From positions 1-44,925 of the IMG/VR virus record IMGVR_UViG_3300028883_000709: a stretch of 44,925 nucleotides of DNA; one strand, given 5' to 3'. Shown piece after piece: positions 33,869 through 40,610 of this stretch. The translations under genes were made by a program, and so were the position numbers. Positions within the stretch are counted from its first letter, which is position 1; every line of letters starts with the position of its first letter. The notes under the pieces are model-generated. The model was not told the DNA's origin. It made no database searches and saw nothing but the letters and a program-made list of their open reading frames with translations. The DNA is from a virus.

Positions 33869-33892
33869 CAAATATAATCATTTTTTCTGAAA
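33869..33892 (-). promoter_or_regulatory. Candidate Bacteroidetes-type promoter
   Basis: The - strand reads TTTCAGAAAAAATGATTATATTTG: a TTTC box and a TATATTTG box that fits TAnnTTTG. It lies about 40 bases upstream of the 33828 start and could drive that gene plus the RNase P RNA and tRNAs. Confidence 0.65.
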
Positions 33893-33936
33893 TAAAAAAA
33901 TTTTTTAATTATTATTTTCAAAGAACGTATAAAAAA

Positions 33937-33961
33937 AGAGGGAGTTTTTTATGCTCCCTCT
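33937..33961 (-). terminator. Rho-independent terminator
   Basis: An 8-bp stem AGAGGGAG/CTCCCTCT with a 9-base loop is followed on the - strand by a run of seven T. It ends the operon containing the HD-domain gene. Confidence 0.9.
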
Positions 33962-34117
33962 GAATCACTATTTTTATTTAGTTTAATAATATATGAGGAA
34001 GCATACTTATCCTGAACCTGTTATTGAACTGGTTGATACGGACGTTGATATATAATTTATGCCTTTCATATATATTATATATTTAATTTAAGATAAAGTT
34101 TTAAATAACTTAATGCA

Positions 34118-34702
34118 CTAATATTGCTTTTTTATATATTTTATTAACTTTTTAATATCTTTATCGGCATCATCTCCAAATAATCCTAAATTTTTTTCTA
34201 AAAATTTTTCTCTACTTTCTTTATATTTTTCAGGTGTTAAAAATGAATATTCTTTTTTAAGTAATTTTTCATTTTTAAGTAATTCATTATATCCTCTTTT
34301 AAATCCTGCATTATCTGCATCCCAAAATATTCTTTCTAATTTATCTATAGGCCTTCTTCTATACTTTGTAGTTTCTATTAAATCGGTAACCTTTTCAATT
34401 AATTTTGCATCTTTAATCTTTAATGAATTAATAAAAACTTCTTTTGATTTATCTTCATTATTTTTTAACTTAGGATTATATACTACATCATGATAAAATG
34501 CTGCTAGTAATAACACATGTTTATCATATACATTTAATTCTTTAAAATAAATATTATTTTCAATATCTTGAATAATTTGAGTTAAATGACTTGTATTATG
34601 ATAAAAACGATGTTTCTCTTTCCATTTATAAACCAATTCTTCTAAGCCTTTTTCATGAATGTATTGACTTAATATATTTTTAAAATGATTAAAAGGTAAC
34701 AT
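34118..34702 (-). CDS. HD-superfamily phosphohydrolase
   Basis: This 194-residue protein has FYHNTSHLTQII (first His), LAAFYHDVVYNPK (the HD pair) and IFWDADNAGFKRGY (final Asp), matching predicted metal-dependent HD hydrolases of the COG4339 type. The usual substrates are nucleotides, but no specific one is known for this group. It is the last gene before the terminator at 33937. Confidence 0.8.
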   Translation of the reverse strand: MLPFNHFKNILSQYIHEKGLEELVYKWKEKHRFYHNTSHLTQIIQDIENNIYFKELNVYDKHVLLLAAFYHDVVYNPKLKNNEDKSKEVFINSLKIKDAKLIEKVTDLIETTKYRRRPIDKLERIFWDADNAGFKRGYNELLKNEKLLKKEYSFLTPEKYKESREKFLEKNLGLFGDDADKDIKKLIKYIKKQY

Positions 34703-34716
34703 AAAAATTATATTAA

Positions 34717-34908
34717 TTATTTACCAAAGACTTTATTTTGACAATCTTGACAGAGACCACTTATTCTATATTCTCTTCTTGATAATTCATCCTGAAAATC
34801 GTCCATATTAATTTCTTTATTACAAAAGGGGCAACGATTTTTTTCTACATTTTCAATTTCTTTTTCGAAACCTAAATTTTTTAGATTTTTCTTTACATTT
34901 TCTCTCAT
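34717..34908 (-). CDS. Zinc-ribbon small protein
   Basis: This 63-residue protein has CPFCNKEI (residues about 27-34) and CQDCQNK near the end, a four-Cys zinc ribbon, with a helical lysine-rich N-terminus. It may bind nucleic acid or act as a transcription accessory protein. Confidence 0.6.
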   Translation of the reverse strand: MRENVKKNLKNLGFEKEIENVEKNRCPFCNKEINMDDFQDELSRREYRISGLCQDCQNKVFGK

Positions 34909-34920
34909 GATCGTTATATT

Positions 34921-35049
34921 TTATTTCATTTTACCTTTTAAACTTGCGATTCTTCCTTCAATACGTTTTTGTAATTTAGGATTTTTTTCATTATTAAGCC
35001 ATTGTCTTTCTAGACTTTTAAGTCTTTTTTCATCACTTTTGTTTGCCAT
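34921..35049 (-). CDS. Small basic protein, unknown
   Basis: An ATG at 35049 opens a 42-residue frame (MANKSDEKRLKSLERQWLNN at the start), rich in Lys, Arg and Glu and predicted helical, ending in TAA at 34921. It fits the spacing between neighbours (12 bases to the zinc-ribbon gene). Confidence 0.5.
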   Translation of the reverse strand: MANKSDEKRLKSLERQWLNNEKNPKLQKRIEGRIASLKGKMK

Positions 35050-35178
35050 TTTTTAATTCCTCTAATTTAATTTCAAAATATATAATCATACGTTTATTTG
35101 TACCTTCTTTTTTAAGAAAAGCCAATATCTTTTCGATGTCTTCTATAGTGTATTTTGCGACCCCATATTCTAAATTTT
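35050..35178 (-). other. Gap with an open frame lacking a standard start
   Basis: A - strand frame is open from about 35191 to a TGA at 35033-35035 and reads protein-like (LEYGVAKYTIEDIEKILAFL), but has no ATG, GTG or TTG at its beginning; the first ATG is near the end. It could be a real small gene with an unusual start, or a decayed one. Confidence 0.3.
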
Positions 35179-35385
35179 TTAATATATATCTTTATCCTTT
35201 ATAATTTTATAATAAATTAATACTGATATACATCCGATTATTACATATGCTATCATTCCTATTGAACCTGAAATTGCTATTGTATTAATATTCATATCTA
35301 ATTTATAAAAGGCAAATAATACCCATATTATATACAATAATACTGATGACATCCATATTTTATCTCCAGTTGTTAATTTTTTCAT
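35179..35385 (-). CDS. Small membrane protein
   Basis: This 68-residue protein has two membrane segments (about 10-28 and 34-60) with a short polar link and a charged C-terminal KIIKDKDIY. No family recognised. It is preceded 9 bases upstream by the 35395 gene. Confidence 0.55.
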   Translation of the reverse strand: MKKLTTGDKIWMSSVLLYIIWVLFAFYKLDMNINTIAISGSIGMIAYVIIGCISVLIYYKIIKDKDIY

Positions 35386-35394
35386 GTTTTTATT

Positions 35395-35661
35395 TTAATC
35401 CCATTCTAAAAAATTTAAATCTCTATTTTCTAATCCACAAACTAATGCGTTAAGAATATCACAGTGATATGATATAATTCCTTCTTCTTTAAGCATACAT
35501 GTATTTCCTTGTAATGCTGAATAATATTTGTCCATATTAATTCCTACTATTTTACTTAGTAAATTTTTTTCTTCATTTTCAAGAAATCCTTCTTTGTATT
35601 TTGTAGGATATTCGTAAACTATATTTTCTAGTTCACTATATTGCGCTTTACTTAATTTCAT
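35395..35661 (-). CDS. Unknown small acidic protein
   Basis: This 88-residue protein has no recognised motif; it has several Glu/Asp-rich helices (ELENIVYEYPTKYKEGFLEN). A weak promoter-like site lies just upstream (about 35681-35708). Confidence 0.5.
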   Translation of the reverse strand: MKLSKAQYSELENIVYEYPTKYKEGFLENEEKNLLSKIVGINMDKYYSALQGNTCMLKEEGIISYHCDILNALVCGLENRDLNFLEWD

Positions 35662-35680
35662 TATTGTATATTATTATAGA

Positions 35681-35708
35681 ATAAATATAATTAAAATATT
35701 TAATATTA
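35681..35708 (-). promoter_or_regulatory. Weak candidate promoter
   Basis: The - strand contains TTAATTATATTTATTC, close to the TTATTATATTTG core of the other sites, upstream of the 35661 start. The upstream box is not clear. Confidence 0.35.
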
Positions 35709-35740
35709 AAAAAATATATCTGTTAAAATTTTGTTAAATA

Positions 35741-36223
35741 TTATGCTTGATTACAGTGCTTAAATAAGTATTTTAAAAACGCAAAAGGTTTTTGAGTTTT
35801 TAAATAATCTTCATTATTCTCATTCATATTTGCTTCACATTCAAAGCATATATCTTTATAAGCACTTGGATATGGAGGAAGAATAAGTTTAATCATCCAT
35901 TCTAAATAATACCAAATATAAAAGAATAAAAATGGAAATATAAGAAAACTTAACATCCACCATGAAAATGAATTGGTTGCAAAGATTATAATAGCTGCAA
36001 TAGTTGTTAAGATTAATCCTGTAATAAACAGAGTTATTTGTTGATGCCAATGAATAGATTCATGAGTTATTAGTTTTTTCCATTTATCTGGATAAAGATC
36101 TTTCCAAAACATATATTTTTCATTAATATAAATTGCAAAAGGAAATATAGTTATTCCAAGTGCCCAACCTATAGTTAAAATTTTAACTAATAGGTTCATT
36201 TTTTTGATCTTAGGTTTACACAT
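35741..36223 (-). CDS. Membrane protein with HExxH zinc-metallopeptidase-like motif
   Basis: This 160-residue protein has an N-terminal hydrophobic segment, then KLITHESIHWHQQ (HESIH fits HExxH), two further membrane segments, and DICFECEANMNENNEDYL, where a Glu could be the third zinc ligand. The order HExxHxxQQ, membrane spans, then FExEAxxNE...YL is seen in small integral-membrane putative peptidases. Activity is unproven. The gene starts upstream of a tRNA and has a loose spacing to its neighbours. Confidence 0.55.
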   Translation of the reverse strand: MCKPKIKKMNLLVKILTIGWALGITIFPFAIYINEKYMFWKDLYPDKWKKLITHESIHWHQQITLFITGLILTTIAAIIIFATNSFSWWMLSFLIFPFLFFYIWYYLEWMIKLILPPYPSAYKDICFECEANMNENNEDYLKTQKPFAFLKYLFKHCNQA

Positions 36224-36240
36224 GTTGATATTTATTTTGG

Positions 36241-36311
36241 AGCAGGTAAAGAGAATCGAACTCTCGTATCCAGAGTGGAAGTCTGGCGCTTTGCCACTAA
36301 GCTATACCTGC
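36241..36311 (-). tRNA. tRNA-Gly(TCC)
   Basis: Acceptor GCAGGTA/TACCTGC, anticodon stem CCAGA/TCTGG around CTTCCAC (TCC, reads GGA), T arm with GAGAG-TTCGATT-CTCTT. A second, enlarged Gly(TCC) gene lies at 42345. Confidence 0.85.
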
Positions 36312-36318
36312 CTAATTT

Positions 36319-37125
36319 CTACCAGGCTATTATTTTATAATCAATATACGGAAATTTAGTTCTAAATGCATTTTCTTTTAATTTTGTTTCTTCTAATTCT
36401 GCATTCCATTTATTTTTTATTTCTCTAATCTGATTATCTTCTACTAAAAAATCAGGTTGATAAGTTCTTTCAATGCCCTGTTTATCTTTATATTTTACTT
36501 TAAATTCTTTTGGTTCATATGTAAACTTAGAAATTAATTCATTTTCATTTATTTTATCAACAAATATTTTTTCATAACTTGATCTAACAGCAAATATTTT
36601 ATTTCCTGTATGTTTTTTCGAAAAAACTTTTATATTTTTAGTATTTTTGGGACTTTTTCCATACATTCCATTTTTATTTCCAGCGTTTTTTCCTTTACAG
36701 CTTTTACTAATTTTTGTCCTATATTCTATGGAAGAATGTAAACATTTACTACATAAATTAGTTTTTCTTTTTCTTGATAATTCCTTTCCACAATTATTAC
36801 AATAATATTTTTTCTTATTTATTTTAGTATTACCTTTTGCTATTTTTCTTTTTGTTTCTTCTGATCTCGGCCCTCTGTTATTAGCACAAGATCTTGAACA
36901 ATAATATTTTTCCTTTTTTGGTTTATCTGTATTATATTCTTTTATAGAAATTTCTTTTTTACAAATATGACAACTAACTATAAATTCTTTCCATTTATTT
37001 TTATTAGTTTCTTTTATTTTTTGTATTCTTTTCTCTCTATTAGGATTTTTAATACAATTTGTTAAATGTGCTCCAAAACTTCTTCCGCTTGGATAATTTC
37101 TATTACAAAATGGGCATTTTCTCAT
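36319..37125 (-). CDS. Putative homing endonuclease: zinc fingers, NUMOD3-like motif, PD-(D/E)XK
   Basis: This 268-residue protein has a C2H2-like finger (Cys 4, 7, His 20, Cys 24), a second four-Cys cluster (52, 55, 76, 80), SEETKRKIAKGN resembling NUMOD3, a third four-Cys cluster (109, 112, 125, 128), and a C-terminal nuclease-like part with TYQPDFLVEDNQIREIKNKW (PD 224-225, then E-x-K 235-237). It is highly basic. This fits a free-standing homing endonuclease that targets DNA near tRNA genes, and it lies between two tRNA-Gly genes. It shares the finger and the PDF...ExK core with the products at 39073 and 40967. Confidence 0.75.
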   Translation of the reverse strand: MRKCPFCNRNYPSGRSFGAHLTNCIKNPNREKRIQKIKETNKNKWKEFIVSCHICKKEISIKEYNTDKPKKEKYYCSRSCANNRGPRSEETKRKIAKGNTKINKKKYYCNNCGKELSRKRKTNLCSKCLHSSIEYRTKISKSCKGKNAGNKNGMYGKSPKNTKNIKVFSKKHTGNKIFAVRSSYEKIFVDKINENELISKFTYEPKEFKVKYKDKQGIERTYQPDFLVEDNQIREIKNKWNAELEETKLKENAFRTKFPYIDYKIIAW

Positions 37126-37183
37126 TAGTTCTTTTTATTTATATATTTAAAGCGAATCGATAAAATCGAACTAATTTTTTTAG

Positions 37184-37255
37184 AGCGCTATTCCGAATTC
37201 GAATCGGAGCCTGAACACTGGCAATGTCCTATGCTACCACTAACACCAATAGCGC
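37184..37255 (-). tRNA. tRNA-Gly(GCC)
   Basis: Acceptor GCGCTAT/ATAGCGC, anticodon stem GGACA/TGTTC around TTGCCAG (GCC), T arm TCCGA-TTCGAAT-TCGGA. D arm GTGT/GCAT. Confidence 0.8.
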
Positions 37256-37260
37256 GTTAT

Positions 37261-37378
37261 AGAAGTAAAAAACAGTGCATCGGCCGCAGGACGACTTCAT
37301 TCACTCCGCCGACTTATCCTTATAGGAGAACAGTCTTACAAGTTTAAAACTATGCTGCGCACTGAAATTATTACTTCT
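37261..37378 (-). ncRNA. Structured RNA of unknown type
   Basis: Closed by AGAAGTAA/TTACTTCT (37261-37268 with 37371-37378) and an inner CAGTGC/GCACTG (37273-37278 with 37359-37364). Nested GTCGGC/GCCGAT pairs (six with a G-U only on the - strand), and a TCC-TATAA-GGA hairpin lies beyond. GCACTG is followed by TTTTTT on the - strand, like a terminator. No T arm or anticodon arm is visible, so this is not a tRNA. It is far more GC-rich than the surroundings. It lies just upstream (in - strand sense) of tRNA-Gly(GCC). Confidence 0.45.
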
Positions 37379-37383
37379 GTATA

Positions 37384-37542
37384 TTATATATCCTTTTTCC
37401 ATTTTTGTTTCATTGTAGATCTTGGAACTATTGTACTCATTTCTTCCCACCAATTATGCCATTTATTTTTTGGATGTTGATGATAATCTTTTTTCCATTT
37501 TCCAGATGCTTTAATCTTTTTTATTCTTCCATAGGGTCTCAT
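37384..37542 (-). CDS. Small basic Trp-rich protein
   Basis: The frame extends to an ATG at 37584 but this would run into tRNA-Arg; the ATG at 37542 gives 52 residues beginning MRPYGRIKKIKASGKWKKDY, rich in Lys and Trp. No domain recognised. It could be a small nucleic-acid binding protein or a remnant of a mobile endonuclease. Confidence 0.45.
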   Translation of the reverse strand: MRPYGRIKKIKASGKWKKDYHQHPKNKWHNWWEEMSTIVPRSTMKQKWKKDI

Positions 37543-37557
37543 ATTTTTAAGATTTAG

Positions 37558-37630
<73 letters not shown>

Positions 37631-37639
37631 AAATTAGTA

Positions 37640-37987
37640 CTATTCATAATCTCCGTATTTTATTTCTTCATCAACCACACATCCACATATTTCACAATAA
37701 TAAGTAGTTATATATTGGGTCTTATTTAAATATCCGCCAGGTACTATGTGTTCATGTTTTTTTATTTTTTTATGATCACAAAGTTTAAAAAGCTTCCTTA
37801 CAGTGTCTGTTATATCTTTATCATTTTTACTTCTTTCTCTTTTAAGCTTTTCAAGTTGTTGAGATAGTACTTTAATTTGTTTTTCTTTTGATACCTTTTC
37901 TTCAGGTTCTTTAGTGTTTTTCTTTTCTATAAGAGGATATTCTTTTTTATTAGGATCGATTACATCCTCGTAATGGTGATGTGACAT
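37640..37987 (-). CDS. Coiled-coil protein with zinc-binding Cys pairs
   Basis: This 115-residue protein starts MSHHHYEDVIDP, has a lysine/glutamate-rich coiled coil (KQIKVLSQQLEKLKRERSKN), then LCDHKKIKKHEH and YYCEICGCVVDEE near the end. The His/Cys residues could form a zinc site. No family recognised. Confidence 0.55.
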   Translation of the reverse strand: MSHHHYEDVIDPNKKEYPLIEKKNTKEPEEKVSKEKQIKVLSQQLEKLKRERSKNDKDITDTVRKLFKLCDHKKIKKHEHIVPGGYLNKTQYITTYYCEICGCVVDEEIKYGDYE

Positions 37988-38014
37988 AATAATATAGTTT
38001 TAAATTAATAATAG

Positions 38015-38089
38015 TACGCCTGAAAGGATTCGAACCCTCAACCTTAGCATCCGTAGTGCTATGCTCTAATCCAATTGAGCTACAGGCGC
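38015..38089 (-). tRNA. tRNA-Arg(ACG)
   Basis: Acceptor GCGCCTG/CAGGCGT, anticodon stem TAGCA/TGCTA around CTACGGA (ACG, reads CGT and by inosine CGC/CGA), T arm GAGGG-TTCGAAT-CCTTT. Confidence 0.85.
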
Positions 38090-38091
38090 AT

Positions 38092-38175
38092 AAATCTTAT
38101 AACCTAACTTACGATTTATTTTACGTTGGTCTGCCCTTACCAGACTGCTTCACTTGGCAACGGATTATAAGATTT
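38092..38175 (-). ncRNA. tRNA-like RNA without T arm
   Basis: An 11-bp perfect stem AAATCTTATAA/TTATAAGATTT closes an 84-base element between tRNA-Arg and tRNA-His. Inside are a D-like arm TGC-CAAGTGAA-GCA (the CCAAGTG box is common in tRNA-Gln/Asn genes) and a 5-bp/7-base anticodon-like arm GTCTG-GTAAGGG-CAGAC (T33; nominal anticodon AAG). CGTTG/CAACG can pair around these. The T-arm position lacks TTCGA. It may be an extreme tRNA or another RNA. Confidence 0.45.
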
Positions 38176-38181
38176 AAGTGG

Positions 38182-38255
38182 GGTGTCTGATCGGGATCGA
38201 ACCGACGACCTCCTGATCCACAGTCAGGTGCTCTTCCTACTGAGCTACAGACACC
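38182..38255 (-). tRNA. tRNA-His(GTG)
   Basis: Encodes G-1: GGTGTCTG pairs with CAGACACC. Anticodon stem CCTGA/TCAGG around CTGTGGA (GTG), T arm GTCGG-TTCGATC-CCGAT. Confidence 0.9.
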
Positions 38256-38258
38256 ATG

Positions 38259-38435
38259 TTATTCTTTCTTTAAGAATTTTATTTTAATCTCTTTTCCTGT
38301 TTCTTTTGATTTTATATAAATGAATGCTTCTTCTTTTCCTATACTTTCATAAACTGAACTATTTTCCATATTAATAATAACTTCGCTATCTAATTCTACA
38401 GCAGCTTTAATTTTGTCATTTATCTTTAATTCCAT
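38259..38435 (-). CDS. Small unknown protein
   Basis: An ATG at 38435, overlapping the stop of the upstream gene, opens a 58-residue frame (MELKINDKIKAAVELDSEVI at the start) ending at 38259, right next to tRNA-His. Strand/helix composition looks soluble. No motif recognised. Confidence 0.55.
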   Translation of the reverse strand: MELKINDKIKAAVELDSEVIINMENSSVYESIGKEEAFIYIKSKETGKEIKIKFLKKE

Positions 38436-38626
38436 GATATAGATTTTCTATAATTTTTACATACATTAGAACCACATTTACAGTTAAATCTTTTACACCA
38501 TATAATCGTATCAAATTCTACAGGTCCATAATTTAAAGAATGAATAATTTCTGGTTCTTTTAGATTTTTAATTACATGTACGTTATTTTTACTACACTCT
38601 ATAAATTGTTCTCTATATGTTTTCAT
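38426..38626 (-). CDS. Small Cys-rich protein, unknown
   Basis: This 66-residue protein ends with WCKRFNCKCGSNVCKNYRKS, five Cys that may bind a metal. It overlaps the next gene by 10 bases. No family recognised. Confidence 0.5.
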   Translation of the reverse strand: MKTYREQFIECSKNNVHVIKNLKEPEIIHSLNYGPVEFDTIIWCKRFNCKCGSNVCKNYRKSISWN

Positions 38627-38673
38627 TTAATTACATATTTTATATTATATTTATTAATAACAAAAAGATTCAG

Positions 38674-38747
38674 TACCGAGGATCGGGGTCGAACCGACAA
38701 CCTCAGGCGTATGAAACCTGCGCTCTGGCCAGTTAAGCTACCTCGGT
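38674..38747 (-). tRNA. tRNA with CAT anticodon (Met or Ile2), copy 1
   Basis: Acceptor ACCGAGG/CCTCGGT fully paired, anticodon stem CAGGT/GCCTG around TTCATAC (CAT), T arm GTCGG-TTCGACC-CCGAT. Full pairing at 1-72 argues against an initiator; either elongator Met or lysidine-modified Ile. Confidence 0.85.
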
Positions 38748-38752
38748 GTTGG

Positions 38753-38824
38753 AAGCGCAGCCAGGAGTTGAACCTGGAGCTTTGGCTTATGAGACCAACG
38801 AGTTACCAATTACTCTACTGCGCA
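38753..38824 (-). tRNA. tRNA-Met(CAT), possibly initiator-like
   Basis: Acceptor TGCGCAG/CTGCGCT leaves the first pair T-T unpaired, as expected at position 1-72 of bacterial initiators. Anticodon stem TTGGT/GCCAA around CTCATAA, T arm CAGG-TTCAACT-CCTG. The anticodon stem lacks the three G-C pairs of classical initiators, so the assignment is tentative. Confidence 0.7.
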
Positions 38825-38831
38825 ATATTAG

Positions 38832-38906
38832 TGGGCGATACTGGATTCGAACCAGTGACTTCTACCTTGTAAGGGTAGCACTCTGAACCAACTGAGTTAA
38901 TCGCCC
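38832..38906 (-). tRNA. tRNA-Val(TAC)
   Basis: Acceptor GGGCGAT/ATCGCCC, anticodon stem CTACC/GGTAG around CTTACAA (TAC, reads GTA), T arm ACTGG-TTCGAAT-CCAGT. Fully canonical. Confidence 0.92.
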
Positions 38907-38912
38907 ATATAG

Positions 38913-38989
38913 TCGGCTCGGTGAGAATCGAACTCACATGTAACCAAGTAACCTTTCAACCGGATATCAGCCGGAGGGTATACGAGCCG
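38913..38989 (-). tRNA. Aberrant tRNA (anticodon unclear: GAT or GAA)
   Basis: Acceptor CGGCTCG/CGAGCCG and T arm GTGAG-TTCGATT-CTCAC are perfect and the length is normal (77). The middle is not: the only clean stem is CCGG-CTGATAT-CCGG (GAT, Ile), only 8 bases from the acceptor, leaving no D arm and a 22-base variable region. A weaker alternative arm TATCC-GGTTGAAA-GGTTA would offer GAA (Phe) with an 8-base loop. Confidence 0.5.
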
Positions 38990-39068
38990 TGTTCTGTAGC
39001 TGGTACTAGCGTGCAGTATCTGCAGTTTGCACATTTTCCCATTTATACGCCGGTATTTCACGACGGCC
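38985..39068 (-). ncRNA. tRNA-like element with Cys-type loop, overlapping next tRNA
   Basis: GGCCGT can pair with ACGGCT, whose bases are also the 5' acceptor strand of the tRNA at 38913-38989. Inside, GTGCA/TGCAC (39028-39032 with 39011-39015) encloses CTGCAGA, which would be anticodon GCA (Cys). A GCT/AGC hairpin sits at the T-arm position but without TTCGA. Either a degenerate tRNA-Cys or an accidental fold. Confidence 0.3.
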
Positions 39069-39072
39069 ACTT

Positions 39073-39636
39073 TTATTTCCAAGAATATTGTTTATATGTA
39101 ATATTACAACTTTTATATTCTTCTATAATACCTAATTTTTGTAATTCAGGACCACTTATTATTTTTAGATCTAAAGGAAATTGATCCCATTTTGAAAAAT
39201 CTTTTTTAGTAGGATATCCTTTTATTTCTACATATTTTTTTTCATCTATAAGATAAAAATCAGGAGTATAAAAACTATTTCTTTTTTCAAAAATATATGG
39301 AAATTTTTCGTTAGGCCTTCTCCAATTTATGCCCTCTTTATCTAAATATTTAGCATATTCTAATTCCCATTTTCCATGAAACTTTTCACCTTTATATTCA
39401 TGTATTCTTGATTTAGAAAAAGATAAATGCCATTCATTATTTTTTACTTTTTTTCTAATAGTCTTAGAAATTTTTTCTCTATTCTCTGGATTAAATGAAG
39501 GATTATTTATTTTTAATTTTTCCGATATTTTTTTACATGTTTCTTCTCTTTTAGGATTATTCTTACACCAAACTACATGTCCACCTAATTTAACTCCCGT
39601 AGGAAATTGTTTTCCACAATATTTACATTTATGCAT
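39073..39636 (-). CDS. Putative homing endonuclease, PD-(D/E)XK type
   Basis: This 187-residue protein has an N-terminal finger (Cys 4, 7, His 20, Cys 24) matching the one at 36319 (RKCPFCNRNYPSG against HKCKYCGKQFPTG). The nuclease core has WELEYAKYLDKEGINWRRP, FPYIFEKR, and FYTPDFYLIDEKKYVEIKG (PD 125-126, E-x-K 137-139). It lies between aberrant tRNA-like loci and tRNA-Asn. A DNA-cutting mobile element is the best reading. Confidence 0.75.
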   Translation of the reverse strand: MHKCKYCGKQFPTGVKLGGHVVWCKNNPKREETCKKISEKLKINNPSFNPENREKISKTIRKKVKNNEWHLSFSKSRIHEYKGEKFHGKWELEYAKYLDKEGINWRRPNEKFPYIFEKRNSFYTPDFYLIDEKKYVEIKGYPTKKDFSKWDQFPLDLKIISGPELQKLGIIEEYKSCNITYKQYSWK

Positions 39637-39701
39637 AGCAGTTGTCTTTATTTATATATCTTAAGACAACTGCTATAAAAAATGACTTAATGTAAAATTT
39701 G

Positions 39702-39773
39702 CGTACCCCCCGAGACTCGAACTCGGAATAAAGGATTAACAGTCCCACGTGATACCTATTTCACCAGAGGTAC
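39702..39773 (-). tRNA. tRNA-Asn(GTT)
   Basis: Acceptor GTACCTC/GGGGTAC with G discriminator, D arm GTGA/TCAC, anticodon loop CTGTTAA (GTT) in a weak stem GGGA/TCCT, T arm CCGAG-TTCGAGT-CTCGG. Confidence 0.85.
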
Positions 39774-39800
39774 AATAAAAGATATACAAATAAAATGATT

Positions 39801-40229
39801 TTAATATTCGTCAGATTCACGTTCAACTAACGCATCAACACTTTCAGGTAATAAATACAATTCATCGATATCAACAGGATAAGGATTAAGAGCCTGATAC
39901 ATATCATCTATTTCATCTTTACTATGCAAGTCTCCTACAGGTTGTGGAGTTGCATCATAAGACCAATAAAATTGTTTTGGCTCTCCTCTTTCATCAAAAA
40001 TTATGCATAAACTAGTTAAGTCTAAAATATCATCACTAATATCATTTTTTGAATGTAAATCAAAAAATACTTCTGTTAATCCTTCTTCTATTTCATCTTC
40101 TGTATATACTCCATCATATACTGCATATAAATCAGGACTAATTTCATCATTTATTGTATCTTCAAAATAATTAGCGACATCATTAATTTGATCTTCGCTT
40201 AAACTTTCATTAACTAGTTTTGCTTTCAT
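39801..40229 (-). CDS. Acidic protein, unknown
   Basis: This 142-residue protein is very acidic (EDQINDVANYFEDTINDEIS; many Asp/Glu) with no basic stretches, unusual among its lysine-rich neighbours. Such composition is found in DNA-mimic or inhibitor proteins, but nothing specific supports this. It stands alone between tRNA genes. Confidence 0.55.
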   Translation of the reverse strand: MKAKLVNESLSEDQINDVANYFEDTINDEISPDLYAVYDGVYTEDEIEEGLTEVFFDLHSKNDISDDILDLTSLCIIFDERGEPKQFYWSYDATPQPVGDLHSKDEIDDMYQALNPYPVDIDELYLLPESVDALVERESDEY

Positions 40230-40310
40230 GATAAATAGATTTTTATTTATATATCTTTATTTAAAATTAAATCTGAGAAATTTGAGAGGAGACAATATCA
40301 AAAGCAAAAT

Positions 40311-40376
40311 GACGCTTTAGATAGGAATCGAACCTATTCTATAACCGAAGTAACTCCAACTCTTACTACAGATTTG
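40311..40376 (-). ncRNA. Aberrant tRNA-like locus
   Basis: A canonical T arm ATAGG-TTCGATT-CCTAT (40321-40337) is present, but no 7-bp acceptor is found. Upstream AGTAA/TTACT encloses a 9-base loop GAGTTGGAG (possible TGG, Pro, or TTG). There is no D arm. It directly follows tRNA-Asp and is probably degenerate or truncated. Confidence 0.35.
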
Positions 40377-40449
40377 CGGGCGCCACGGGGGTCGAACCCG
40401 CAATCGCTGAAGTGACAGTCCAGCATGTTACCAACAACACCTCACGCCC
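40377..40449 (-). tRNA. tRNA-Asp(GTC), copy 1
   Basis: Acceptor GGGCGTG/GGCGCCC (last pair mismatched), G discriminator, anticodon stem CTGGA/TTCAG around CTGTCAC (GTC), T arm GCGGG-TTCGACC-CCCGT. Confidence 0.85.
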
Positions 40450-40458
40450 ATAAAAAAT

Positions 40459-40529
40459 AAAGGCTGGAGGCGCGCTCACCTTTCAGCTACCCTTGGACCC
40501 TCCTAATTTAATAGACAGTTCTAACCTTT
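40459..40529 (-). ncRNA. Structured element with 7-bp acceptor-like stem
   Basis: AAAGGTT (40523-40529) pairs with AGCCTTT (40459-40465) around about 57 bases, between tRNA-Asp and tRNA-Lys. Inside are CTA-TTAAAT-TAG and GGAGG/CCTCC pairings, but no TTCGA loop. Similar in size to a tRNA; identity unknown. Confidence 0.3.
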
Positions 40530-40531
40530 TG

Positions 40532-40605
40532 TGCTCCCGGTGGGACTCGAACCCACAACTCCCTGATTAAGAATCAGGTACTCTGCGCAATTGAGCTACG
40601 AGAGC
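40532..40605 (-). tRNA. tRNA-Lys(CTT)
   Basis: Acceptor GCTCTCG/CGGGAGC, anticodon stem CCTGA/TCAGG around TTCTTAA (CTT, reads AAG), T arm GTGGG-TTCGAGT-CCCAC. Confidence 0.92.
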
Positions 40606-40610
40606 AAGTT

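Noticed and set aside
33998-34060. A 20-codon + strand frame (MRKHTYPEPVIELVDTDVDI)
   Set aside because: Too short, on the opposite strand from all neighbours, no promoter or leader; likely chance.
35033-35191. Small - strand gene filling the gap
   Set aside because: The frame is open and protein-like but lacks a standard start codon, so it is only recorded as a gap feature.
37261-37378. Similarity of the structured RNA to a Cas9 tracrRNA or repeat (GTTTTAAA-type and CATAG strings)
   Set aside because: No repeats, no cas genes and no spacer array in the window; the resemblance is a few bases only.
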